A DNA stretch of 64,000 nucleotides from Campylorhamphus procurvoides (Eukaryota > Chordata > Aves > Passeriformes > Dendrocolaptidae). Made by a program: the position numbers and the translations under genes. The notes beneath the pieces were generated by a model, which did not search any database, had not been told where the DNA came from, and saw nothing but the letters and a program-made list of their open reading frames with translations. Positions 1-57,300 of this stretch are shown piece after piece. The stretch spans positions 471,931 to 535,930 of the forward strand of contig WBMV01004379.1 of the NCBI GenBank assembly GCA_013396655.1. Direction: 5' to 3'. Numbering within the stretch: the first letter of the stretch is position 1; the number at the start of each line of letters is the position of its first letter.

Positions 1-416
1 TACGATGAAACTTTGAGCACTTTAAGGTACTTTCTTTTCTCTCTGAGATGGGTATGTGACTGTTTGCTCTCATGGCCATATTTTATCCTTCCAAACCTTT
101 GGTTTATTGTACTTTGAGAACAGAAGACTATGCTGGCAAGAACTCAAGTGCTCTAAAGAGGAAACCTAATCTATTATACGTGAATAGGGAGCCAGGGATT
201 TGTTGCTGACTCTTAACTGGAAAAATCAAACTCATCTTGTGTTGCTATGTGCTTATCCACTGCTGCCCCTAAAATTGGGTATATTGGTCAAGCTGAGGCT
301 TCAAAGCACTGAGTAAAGGCAAAAAGGAGTTGTCTGTCATGCAGATTGTTAATCCATCTTGAACAGAACTTGTCTGTACCCGGGGTGCTGAAGGGCTCTG
401 TCCCCTGTGCTGCCAG
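1..416 (+). other. KIF1B: KIF1B intron (5' end of window)
   Basis: Intron upstream of the first visible KIF1B exon. It ends in a usable 3' splice site (tgctgccag at 408-416). The exons for most of the motor domain must lie upstream of the window. I see no other coding signal or repeat here. Confidence 0.85.
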
Positions 417-47709
<47,293 letters not shown>

Positions 47710-50700
47710 GTCCATGTGATGTTCTCATCTGTCCCCTGCCCCCCTGGTAGAGATAGTGTTCCCTCTCATTTCCTCTTTGTGATTCTTGACAGTTTCTCTT
47801 GTATGTAATCCTGTGGCTTAACACCCCCTGCCCCACTCCTTCAGCACATTTTCTAGGTATTCTAACCCCACCTTGTTTCTTTTCACCTGTACCAGAATTG
47901 TACTTGTAGCATGTGGCCAAACAAAAAGAGAAAGAAAAAAAAAATCAAAAAAAAAAAGGAGTGATTATGCACGACTCTAAAAAGAAAAAAAAAATTATTT
48001 ATTTTTTCTTCTAACAACTGTTTTCCCATTTCAACTGACCTTTTGGTGTCTGTCCCACTGTCTGTTGTTGTCTGCCTGGACTGCTGCAGGGTGTTCATTC
48101 ACTTTGGGACTTGGCAGTGGGCATTGTTCCCTCAGGGCAAAGTTCCAGTGCCAGGGAAAGAGAAACTCTTCCATGTAGACATCACCCAACCAGGAACTGC
48201 AGTAGCTCCTCAGGCTTTCTGGATCCAGCCTCTGATTGGAACTCTGTTGAAAGCTGATAATAGACAAATCTATCTGGGCAGAGTTGGAATTTGGGCAAGT
48301 TTTGGGGTTTCCAGGGTCCAGCAGGCAAAGGGATGAGCTGGAAAAAAGGTAAAGAACGAACCAGGAAGGACTCTGCCTTGAAACTCTTGCTATGGGGTTG
48401 CAGGTGAATTCTTTCCCAAAAGAGTTTCCACCAACACTCCTCTGCTTCTCTGCTGCTGTGAGGAGGAATAGGTCATGTGGCTGAAAAATGAGGTAAAGTC
48501 CCCTAAACTGGAGATGCTCAGCCTCGTATTCAACAACTGGAGAGTGTTAAATGGGAAGGAAAGAGGGGATGTTCCCTGGAGCAGGAGAGCACAGGGTGCT
48601 GCTCCTCACTCTGAGTCCTGCAGGAACAGTTCTCACCTCTCTGGGAAGGGGTTTAGGGCTGTCCCTGGTGTGTCAGGGCATCATTCTGAAGGGCTCTTTG
48701 TGCATCCCTTACCTGTGGTGCTCAGGTGTGACCCCACCTGTCCGTGGGGAGCACCCTTGGCCTCTGAAACCCTTCCCAGACCCAGCACTCACAGATTTCT
48801 CCAGGGGGCAGCAGGACACTTCCAGTTCCTTTTGGAACAGCTCTCCAATGGCTCCTATTTCCCTCAGTTTTCATCTGCCAAGCCCCACTAGTTAATTGGA
48901 GCTCCAGAGTTCATCCTTCCTGGAGGACCGATCAAGTGGATCCTGGTCAGTGGAGAGTCATAATTGGCTTCTTGGACATCAGCTGGGTGGTGTCAGTTCT
49001 TGACCTACAGTTTTGTGGCCAGAGCTTTGGCCTTTGCCCCAGGAAAGGGAAGCAGAAGGAATTTCCTTTTGGAGAAGTGAGCTCCTCTCCCTGTCAGGTG
49101 TTCAGGGAGGTTGAGGGTGTGTGTGTGTGTGTTTTATTGTGTTTCACACTGCTGTGTTCTACTTTCCTGAGGTTCCTTGGGCCCTGGCAGGGCTGTGATC
49201 CCAGGGAATGTGCAGGAATTCCATCCAGAGGTTCCAACCTCTCAGGGGAGAGATAAAAGGGGTTTGTTCCACTGTTCCAGTAGGTACCTCTTGGCACAGT
49301 CCAGCTCCAGAGGGTCCTTTGGATTCAGGTCACACACCAGCCAGCCATGCCATGCTTTGGGAATTCTGTGGCCGAGTGTAGGTGGGACTGGAATCCTTTG
49401 AGCAAGTCCTTGGCTTATGAGGTGTTCCTTGTTCAGTGAAGAGCAGTGCACAGGAGACCTCCTGAAAGCAGGGCTGGCAGAGGAGCAGGGAGGTGGAGTC
49501 TGGCACCTGCTGGGACCTCTCTCTGTATCTTCAGGGAGTTCTCCAGCTAAATCACATCCACTGCTGCCTCTGTGGCCCTCAGATTTGTTTCAGAACTGGA
49601 AGCCAGAGTGAGGGATCATCCTGGGGACCCAGGAGCGTGATAGGGATGGGCTTTGTGGTGGTTTTTTTTTACTTTTTCCCTTCTGTTTTTTTGTCTTGTT
49701 TAACTGTGTGTGACTCTAAATACAGTGATGATATTCCTTTGTTATGCAATGATGATAAAGCAGTTCCAGTGTGTGGGTAAGGCTCTTTGTCCTGCAGGAG
49801 GGCTCCTCACACTGGAGCTAAGCTGATCTCAAGAATTAGGTTAATTCTAAGCATTAAGTTATTGCTGCCATCACCAGTTTCTAATGGAAGTGGAACCAGT
49901 TTGAGGAGCAGAGTGATTTAGGTGGTGGTAGGTTGTGACACACTGAGAGCATTTTAACCTTTATCTTTTTCTTTTTTTTAACTAGAAGAAAACTAGTCTG
50001 CTAAGTCTTTGCTTTGGAGAAGCCAGAGAATGAACTAGGTGGATATAGGCATTGCATAGAATCATGATTAAGGGGTCTTCCTTTGAAAGCAGGAAGAGAC
50101 AGATGCTTTCTTTATGCAGAGCTGGAATTGTTAACAGCTGTGTTGCATAAATGCTACTCTTCTGTCTAAAACCACCAAGCAGCTCCTGGTGACTGGATGT
50201 CTGTGTGGGCAACAAGTCATCAGAGGAGCAAAATTCTGGTTTGGAGCATCAGTACCTCCTAAAGCTGCACAGTCTGTGGCAGAAACAGGTCCTGTTGTGT
50301 GGAGTTCAAATGGGCATTACTGATTTCCAGTCTGACATAAGGGCAAAGTTTTTCTCCAATTCCTGAATCCTGCTCTGAGGCATTTGAGTTTCCCTTAAAG
50401 GTGGACTGAAATCAATCCAAGTTTTCTTTGAAAAGATAAAGCAAAAAACAACCAAAAAAGTGAATGTGCATTCACTTCCAGGCTTAGCCCAGCGTGTTAG
50501 AAATGTCTCTTTGGAAGCAGAGCAGGAAGGGGGGATGTGCAGAGCTGCCTCCTGCCCCTGCCAGCCCCCTGTGGTTCCCTGCTGTGTGTGTGGGGCCCAG
50601 AGTCAAACAGCTCTTGGGCCTGTGCTGGGGCAGCTGCCCTGGGCCTGCCAGCCCAGAGAGCAGCACACACTGGGGGAGCCTGGGGGGCTGTCCTGGGGAG

Positions 50701-51154
50701 CTGGGGGTGCAGCCCCTGCCTTTGGCTCCTTCTGCCCTTCCCTCAAAGGAAGGAGAAAACTCTGCTTTTTGTCCTGTGAAAATTATGTTGTTGAAGCTTC
50801 CTGGGTATTTTAAAACTAAGCTAAACCTATACTGTATTTTAGAGATGCACTTTATGTCCCTTTTCAAAGAAGAATCCTGTATTCTGGGATGCAGAAGTGA
50901 AGGGAGTCCTATTTCCAGACTGCTGAGAAAGGGGTTTTTTTTGGTCAACGTCTAATAATCCTGATCACTCATTAGCAAGGTATTTCAAAGCAAAGACTTC
51001 ACTTTTTGCTGCTTGTTACCTAATTTACAGGGATTTAATTTTATGTAATGTATTGTATATTTATACATCTGTAATTAATTGCACATTAGGTAAGAAAGAG
51101 GATTAGCTCTGGTCTGACAGCCCCCAGTGCCATCCCAGTAACTGCCTGGTTGTG

Positions 51155-51278
51155 CAGCTGCTGCTGGGGTGTTCTGGGGCAGGGGCAGCTGCTGCTGGGG
51201 GTGTTGTGGGGCAGGGGCAGCAGCTGCTGGGGTGTTCTGGGGCAGGGGCAGCTGCTGGGGGTGTTGTGGGGCAGGGGA
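51155..51278 (+). repeat. Minisatellite in KIF1B-beta 3' UTR
   Basis: Four units of about 32 bp (cagctgctgctggggtgttc...ggggcagggg), arranged as two roughly 66-bp dimers alternating gttctggggc and gttgtggggc. Confidence 0.85.
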
Positions 51279-52018
51279 TCTGCTGAGGTGCTGCAGGAGG
51301 CAGGGAGGGAGGGAGGAGGCTCCTTGCTGGCTGTGCCGTGTGTGTCGCATCTCCCCGTGTAGTTCCTACCCCAGTCGTGGTCTGGCTGTGCTGTCTGTAG
51401 CAGGAATGTATTAACTTTGTGCTTCCTTGTTTAAAAAAACATCAACTGTTCAAGAGCAGGACTGACTTTTTTGTTCAGAAGGCCATTTATGCACTCTGAG
51501 GGTTGGAAACCAGAGCGAGTCCAGCACGGGCCAGGTGGTTGTGTCCAGTGTTAGTGGGAGCAGGTTGTAAATCGGCAGGATCAGCTGTGTATTCAGAAAA
51601 CTGAGGGGTGCAGCTCCTGAGACTTCAGTTCCTGATGTTGCCAAGTGAATGGCCTGACCCTGAGCAGTGCTGACCTCCCTCCTGCTCGCCTGGAGACCAG
51701 GACTGGGAGCAGGGGGCATCCTGAGTGGCCAGCACTTCCCAGGACCAGGGCTTAATTTTGCACTCTGCTTGTCCACACTTCATGTGCAGTTGGTTCTGGC
51801 TCCCACCTGTGGCCATCAGACACTCTGCTCACTGAAATACAGCCCTGCAGTCGCAGTGCCCATGTCCCTGTTCACCTCTGTACACAAGGTATACAAGGTA
51901 AATGCTGTATAAGTGGCCTTCTCGAACAAATCTCTTTGCAAACTGATTTCATCCCAGCGAAGGAGTGTATCAGCAACACTGTACATTAATTTCAGGTTTT
52001 CATTTTCTTATTTTATTT

Positions 52019-52065
52019 TGTAAATATATCCGATATTTGGAGCTTGAGTATACAAAATGTAAATA
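52019..52065 (+). promoter_or_regulatory. KIF1B: Paired Pumilio-type elements
   Basis: TGTAAATA at 52,019-52,026 and again at 52,058-52,065, 39 nt apart and about 120-165 nt before the poly(A) signal. This matches the PUM1/PUM2 consensus TGTANATA. Expected to repress or localise the beta mRNA. Confidence 0.6.
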
Positions 52066-52185
52066 TAGTTCATGTATTTGTACTAATTCTGATCCATTTG
52101 CTGTATAGCCTTAGGTGTGCAATGCAGATATCTAACTGTGTATGGTAACCTTGCACCACTGAATTGTTAGTGAACGAGGTGAAAC

Positions 52186-52191
52186 AATAAA
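52186..52191 (+). terminator. KIF1B: KIF1B-beta poly(A) signal
   Basis: AATAAA in gaaacaataaaggtac, with a GT-rich element (gatgtgtttaattactgctg) about 25-45 nt downstream. Best candidate for the end of the long transcript. Confidence 0.8.
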
Positions 52192-52206
52192 GGTACAACC
52201 AGTGCA

Positions 52207-53070
52207 TTAGCAGATATGATGTGTTTAATTACTGCTGTCTTATGTTGCCTGCTTGTTTACACCACCTGTCCTGAACAAACTGATCCTTTGGTGAGAAAGG
52301 TGGGAGGCCCTGCTTATCTTCCCTGGTCCTTTCCCTTCTGGTGTCTTACACAGCATTTGTAAGTACTTTTTGGGTGCTTCAAAAGAGTCTTTTGTTTGAA
52401 GGATAAATTAGCCTTGTCACAGCTGCCACAACGGAACTGGCTTATCTGGGGGTGATGGTTAAAAATGAGAGGAAATGGGTGAACTCAAACCACCAAAACT
52501 CAGCTCTGAGGTGTCAGGGAATCCTGAGGTGTTGGGGAATCCCTGGGGATTGTCCCTGTTGGGCTGAAAGTGGGAAGTTTTTACAGTCGAGGTGACCCAA
52601 AGCCCTGGCAGATCAGTTCGCTGCTGGCTTGTTTGGAAAATGGTTTATACAGAACTTCTGGGCACCAAACCTGCCCAGGGGGGAGGTGTGTCCTGACGGG
52701 GCCCTGCCTGCCTTTCATGGAGCCAAGGGATGGAAGGAGGTTTTCCCTTGGGAATCCCTGGGACCTCAGAGCTCCTTTCTCTTTGGAAACCCCTGGGACC
52801 TCAGTGCTCCTTTCCTTTGGGAATCCCTGGGACCTCAGTGCCCCTTTCCCTCTGGAATCCCTGGGACCTCAGTGCTCCTTTCCTTTGGGAATCCCTGGGA
52901 CCTCAGACGGATTCCGAGCTGTCTTTCCCCGAGTTCCAGCACACCCAAAGCCACATCGGTCGGGGCTGGGGCGATGCTCGGCAGCGGAATTTGAGCCAAT
53001 TAATACTAAGGAAAGAAGGGAAGAGACGAACGCGCAGCTCCCAGCAGTCCCGGGGCTTTGCTGCGGGATG
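52207..53070. other. KIF1B-PGD intergenic stretch
   Basis: About 0.9 kb between the KIF1B-beta poly(A) signal and the PGD CpG island. Contains the 34-bp minisatellite at 52,741-52,908 and otherwise nothing I can assign. The long plus-strand frame from 52,570 owes its length to the repeat and the CpG island and crosses an N. Confidence 0.75.
52741..52908 (+). repeat. 34-35 bp minisatellite, five copies
   Basis: The word cctgggacctcag recurs at 52,757, 52,792, 52,826, 52,860 and 52,894, each preceded by a variant of cctttgggaat. Because 34 is not a multiple of three, the repeat is translated in rotating frames, which is why open frames look repetitive. Confidence 0.92.
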
Positions 53071-53480
53071 AGGCACAGCCGGGGACACCGTGGGACAGGG
53101 AGGGACATCCCGGGGGACAGGGAGGGGACAGGAGGGGACAGGAGGGGACACAGGGCCACCCTGCGGGTCCCCCGGGCCGGCCGGTGCCGCCGCTGCCCCT
53201 TTAAGGGGGCGTGGCCCCCGCGCCATCGGCCCATGGGCGTGGGGCGGGGCTCGCCGGGACAGCCAATGGGCGCGCTCGGCCCCGCCCACCCCGCCCGCGC
53301 GGCTGAGGCGGAGCCAGAGAGAGCTGAGGGGGAACNGGGTCTGTGGGTGTGTGTGGATGTGGGGCTGTGTGAGTCTGTGGGGCTTTGGGGCCGTGGCAGA
53401 GCCGGGAGTGGCCGCTGTGGAGCCCAGGGAAGTTGTGTGTGAGCCGAGGCCCGGAGGGGACAGGCTGGGCTATCCTGTGT
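53071..53480 (+). promoter_or_regulatory. PGD: PGD CpG-island promoter
   Basis: GC- and CpG-rich block with GC boxes (ggggcggggc 53,241-53,250; cccgccc 53,281-53,287), a CCAAT box (53,263-53,267) and ccctttaagggg near 53,195. No clear TATA box, as usual for a housekeeping enzyme. A single N lies at 53,336. Confidence 0.8.
53336..53336. other. Unresolved base (N), probable assembly gap over PGD exon 1
   Basis: The only N in the promoter region. I find no ATG followed by exactly five bases and a GT donor between about 52.5 and 54.2 kb. That is what exon 2 phase requires if the usual eight coding bases of exon 1 are kept. Exon 1 is therefore likely missing at this N. Confidence 0.5.
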
Positions 53481-53796
53481 GTGCCCCTGGCGAGCAGCAT
53501 CGCCCTCCAGCACTGTGTCCGCTCCTCTCGCTTTCTGTGCTCACCCCAAACCGTTTGGTGGGAGCAGGCACACGATGCAAGTTCAGACAGTGTGTTCTAG
53601 TGCAGCGACTGTTCAGTGCGGAGCTGGATCCTCAGTCAGGTGTCACAGCCGCTCACTCTGCTCCCTCCCTGTAGTGCAGTGTTTTGGATCGCTTTTCTGA
53701 CTGTCCACCTGTGTCTTGGTGGATGGGAAGAAAGCTTGAGACGTGCTGTGTGTTGTTCAGTGCTCTGACCAGGAGCCACGGGGATCTGCAGCTTCC

Positions 53797-54106
53797 TCAT
53801 GAGGGGTGGCTCTGGTGTCTGCTCTGGTGACAGGGACAGGATGGAAGGAAGGGCTGGAGCTGTGTCAGGGCAGGGTCAGGGGGGACATCAGGGAAAGGCT
53901 GTTCCCCCAGAGGGCACTGGGCAGGCTCCCCAGGGCAGTGGGCACGGCCCCAGGGCTGCCAGAGCTCCAGGAGTGCTTGGACAACACTCTGAGGGACAGG
54001 GTGGGATTGTTGGGGTGTCTGTGCAGGGACAGGGGTTGGACTGGGTGATCCTTGTGAATCCAGTTGTGTATCTCTTCCAGCTTGGGATATTCTGTGATTC
54101 TATGAC
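53797..54106 (+). mobile_element. CR1-type LINE, truncated 3' end
   Basis: Reads like a bird CR1 tail: ctctggtgacagggacagga, then aggctccccagggcagtgg, ggttggactgggtgatcctt, and the terminus attctgtgattctatgacc. CR1 elements lack poly(A) and end in ATTCTATGATTCT-type repeats, as seen. Only about 310 bp remain and no reverse-transcriptase coding is present. Sits in PGD intron 1. Confidence 0.85.
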
Positions 54107-54245
54107 CTCTTGCAGTAATAATTGTCAGAATCAACTCAGAGCATGTTTGTTAGGAAGGGCTGGGCTGGCCTAGCAGAGCGTGGATGCCACTGCTGGATCA
54201 CTGCTAATGAGAATAACCTGGCATTTTTGTTCTTCCACATTCCAG

Positions 54246-54321
54246 AGCTGACATTGCTTTGATTGGACTGGCTGTGATGGGCCAGAACCTGATTTTGAAT
54301 ATGAATGACCACGGCTTCGTG
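54246..54321 (+). CDS. PGD: PGD exon 2
   Basis: 76 nt: last base of a split codon, then [20 protein letters not shown] and [13 protein letters not shown] is the dinucleotide-binding loop. Acceptor cattccag, donor gtaagt at 54322. Confidence 0.97.
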
Positions 54322-57300
54322 GTAAGTGAAGGAAACATTGTTCAGAAAAGCTGACTCAGCAGCCCTTGGGATTGCAGCTGAGCATTTTGTGGGTGCTTTT
54401 TCCTTCTTTGTGGGATGTTTTAATAGGTGTTGTTTCCTCCTTGTAGTTGTAACCTGTGCTGCCCTTTGCCCCGTTTCCAGGGAAGAGCAGCGGTGCAGGC
54501 CTGTACTCAGCTGGCACCTGATATGTTAGTTATGCATGACTTTTCCTGCAGTTTGCCTTGGGCTTGGCCCTTAACCACAGCTTCCCAAGGCACTTGCAAA
54601 GACATGCTCAGGTTCATCCCTGCCCTGGGTCTGTAGGGAAGGTGGAGTTGGGAGAGCACAAGATGTTGAGCCTTGCTTGTATAATTTGTAGTCTGAGCTA
54701 AAGTAACTGTTCGGTTGGCAGCTTTTATTAACATGTTCTCTTGCTCTCCCAGGTCTGTGCCTTCAACAGGACTGTTTCCAAAGTGGATGACTTCCTGGCC
54801 AATGAGGCCAAGGGAACCAAAGTGATTGGAGCTCACAGCCTGGAGGAGATGGTCTCCAAGCTGAAGAAGCCCCGTCGCATTATCTTGCTGGTGAAGGCTG
54901 GCAGTGCAGTGGATGACTTCATCAATAAGCTGGTGAGGCAAACACTCCTTCTGTCTGGGACTTCTTGCTGTCTCTTTTGGAGGAGTTTCCTCTGGAAGCT
55001 CTCAATTTTATTTATCATTAATTAGATTTTGATTGCATAGAGAAAATCAAATGGCTGATTTATTTTGAACAGGTGCCATTGTTACAGACTGGAGACATCA
55101 TAATTGATGGTGGGAATTCTGAGTACAGAGATACCACGGTAAGCCTGTTTCCTACCCAGAGTAAAGGAGTAACATACACAGGGTTCTTTCTCCTCTGATC
55201 ATCAGAATAGTCAGTCAAAAAGATGCCACCACCTCTCTGCTCAGGGAAAGCCAAACTGAATTATTTCTGCAAAATTAATCATGCAGCCTATTAAAAAGCA
55301 ATTGTTGCAGTATTTAGGGACTTTTCTGTAAGAATGTTTTTATAGAAGTCACCCAAATCGTTAGAGAATATTTTTATTGACATCTTTTAAAGAGTGAAGG
55401 ATTTTAGAAAATTTACTGTTACAAAAAGTGTGGATTTCTTCTTGTTTCTCAATCCTACATGGTCACAGGACAAACCAGTAAGACAGAACTGCTGGTTTGG
55501 CTGTCTTGGTTAATGGAGGCAGCAGAGTAATTATCTGCTTGTGATCAGATTGTAACTGTAGCAGTTAGCAAAGCTCCATTTAGATATCTGGGATGCTCAC
55601 ATGAAAATACTGCATTCACATTGGTACTTCTAATCTTGTAAGGGCTGCTGGTGTTCATCTTTCTGCTTTGCCATCCTGATCTTGGGTGAGTGAGTTGGCC
55701 ATGCCAGAGCAAAGAACAGGCTCTCAGTGAGGATTAATCCCTGGGGAGCTTGCAGCTCTCCTTAGGGATGTGGCCTGTGTCTCTCCCTCAGAGCAAATGG
55801 TTTACCCTGATGGTTGTCCATCCTTCCACCTTCACCCTGCAATGAGCTCTGCAATTCCACCTTGGAATAATCTGCCTCCCCTGCATCTTTGCACACAGCA
55901 TGTGTCACCTGACACTTAATTCTGAGCCTTTTCCAGCCTCAGTGCTGCCCTTCTCTATCTGGTGCTTCAGGACTCGTTTTCTCAGCGAGTCCCTTTTGCA
56001 AGGATCCACTTCAAAGCCACAGGAAGTTTCCTAACCTCACTTTGGTGTCTGTGCAGCCTTTCTCAAGGCTGGCTTCTAACATGTCCAAAGCAGAATTGAA
56101 AACCTAATTTCAGGTGTGAATTGCTAACTTTTGTTTGTAAGGCTCTGGTATTAAACCGAATTAAACAATGCTGCTCTGCTCTTTGTTCCAGAGACGTTGT
56201 AAGGAACTACAGGCAAAGGGCATCTTGTTTGTGGGAAGTGGTGTCAGTGGTGGGGAGGAGGGTGCCAGATATGGACCTTCACTCATGCCAGGAGGAGCCA
56301 AAGAAGCCTGGTAAGCAGGAGCTACTATTTTTTCTTCTTCAGAATGCAGTAATCATCTCTTCACAATGAGAGCCAAGGGAGGGAAGGAGCAGAGTGTGGG
56401 TGTGGAGGGAACAAGATATGTTGCCATCTCACTTCCTCAAGGCTCAAGATTTCTCAACCTAGCTGGGGTCATGGGGCAAAGCTGAGCCCTTATGCCAGGC
56501 AGAACAAAGGCAGGTTTTTCTTCCACAGGCAATCCACAGGCTAAAGTAGGACCTACAGAAATCTGAAGGGAGAAAGGTGTGCCTGTGGAGAAAGGAATTT
56601 TGCTTAAATTTTAGGCAAGTGCTATTTCCTGTTTATTTTTTCCTTTGGAGCCCCTGTGCAGCTGGGAAGCTGCTAACCATGAATGGGGCAGCAGCACAGG
56701 GCCCTGCAGTGCCACATTATAAAAGGAGCCTTCAGTACATGTTTGATTATTGAACACACCAGTGTATCTGCAAGTTCCTGCACGCTGCAGTGCTCCTTTG
56801 TACTCCTGGTGCTGGAAAGGACTGTACACCAGTGCTCACATTCAACTTTATCCCTGGGTGCCCATTCTCTCTGCAAATGCAGAAAGAAAAGGTGTGTCCA
56901 GGCTTTACCTGAGCTCAGAATCTCTTGAGTCCCTGTTTGTTTGCATTAGTGTTTCATACCTGTATCAACCTGTTCAAATTTGATGGCACAAAGCCATCAA
57001 CAACAGTCATTTTCTGCCTGATCCTCTTTTTGCCAGGAACAGCTCGGTAAGGACAGCTTCTGTTTTCAAAGGAAAAAGATATTTAGGTCCTTTAAGTGCA
57101 TTAAGCTTGTCTGCACAGTGTTGCAAATGTGTCTTGATTGTCCCAATGTCTTGAAAAACTGTCTTTTTTTGAAAAACATATTTTGACATTGCTGTGTGGT
57201 GGGTTATCAACCTGCCAGCTGCCCTCACCCCAGGCTGCCTTTTGGCAGGTTACAGAGGGAGGCACCTGATCCATACTGATGAATATTCTTTTTTTCTCTT

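Larger units (their letters stand above)
47710..52206 (+). other. KIF1B: KIF1B-beta 3' UTR
   Basis: About 4.5 kb with no coding signal. It holds an A-rich stretch (47,920-47,995), a (GT)8-type run near 49,118, a GC-rich minisatellite (51,155-51,278), two Pumilio-type motifs (52,019 and 52,058) and a final AATAAA. The AT-rich last 250 nt look like the conserved end of vertebrate KIF1B mRNAs, though I judge that from memory. Short open frames here are chance. Confidence 0.85.

Noticed and set aside
48475..48895. Two overlapping 114-138 codon frames in the beta 3' UTR
   Set aside because: Downstream of a well-supported stop, no domain, composition like flanking UTR.
53230..53245. ATG in the CpG island as PGD start (cccatgggcgtgggg)
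   Set aside because: Splicing at its nearest GT would put exon 2 out of frame and hit a stop at once.
52570..53442. 290-codon plus-strand open frame
   Set aside because: Built from the 34-bp minisatellite and CpG island, crosses an N, repeats rotate through all frames, no homology recognised.
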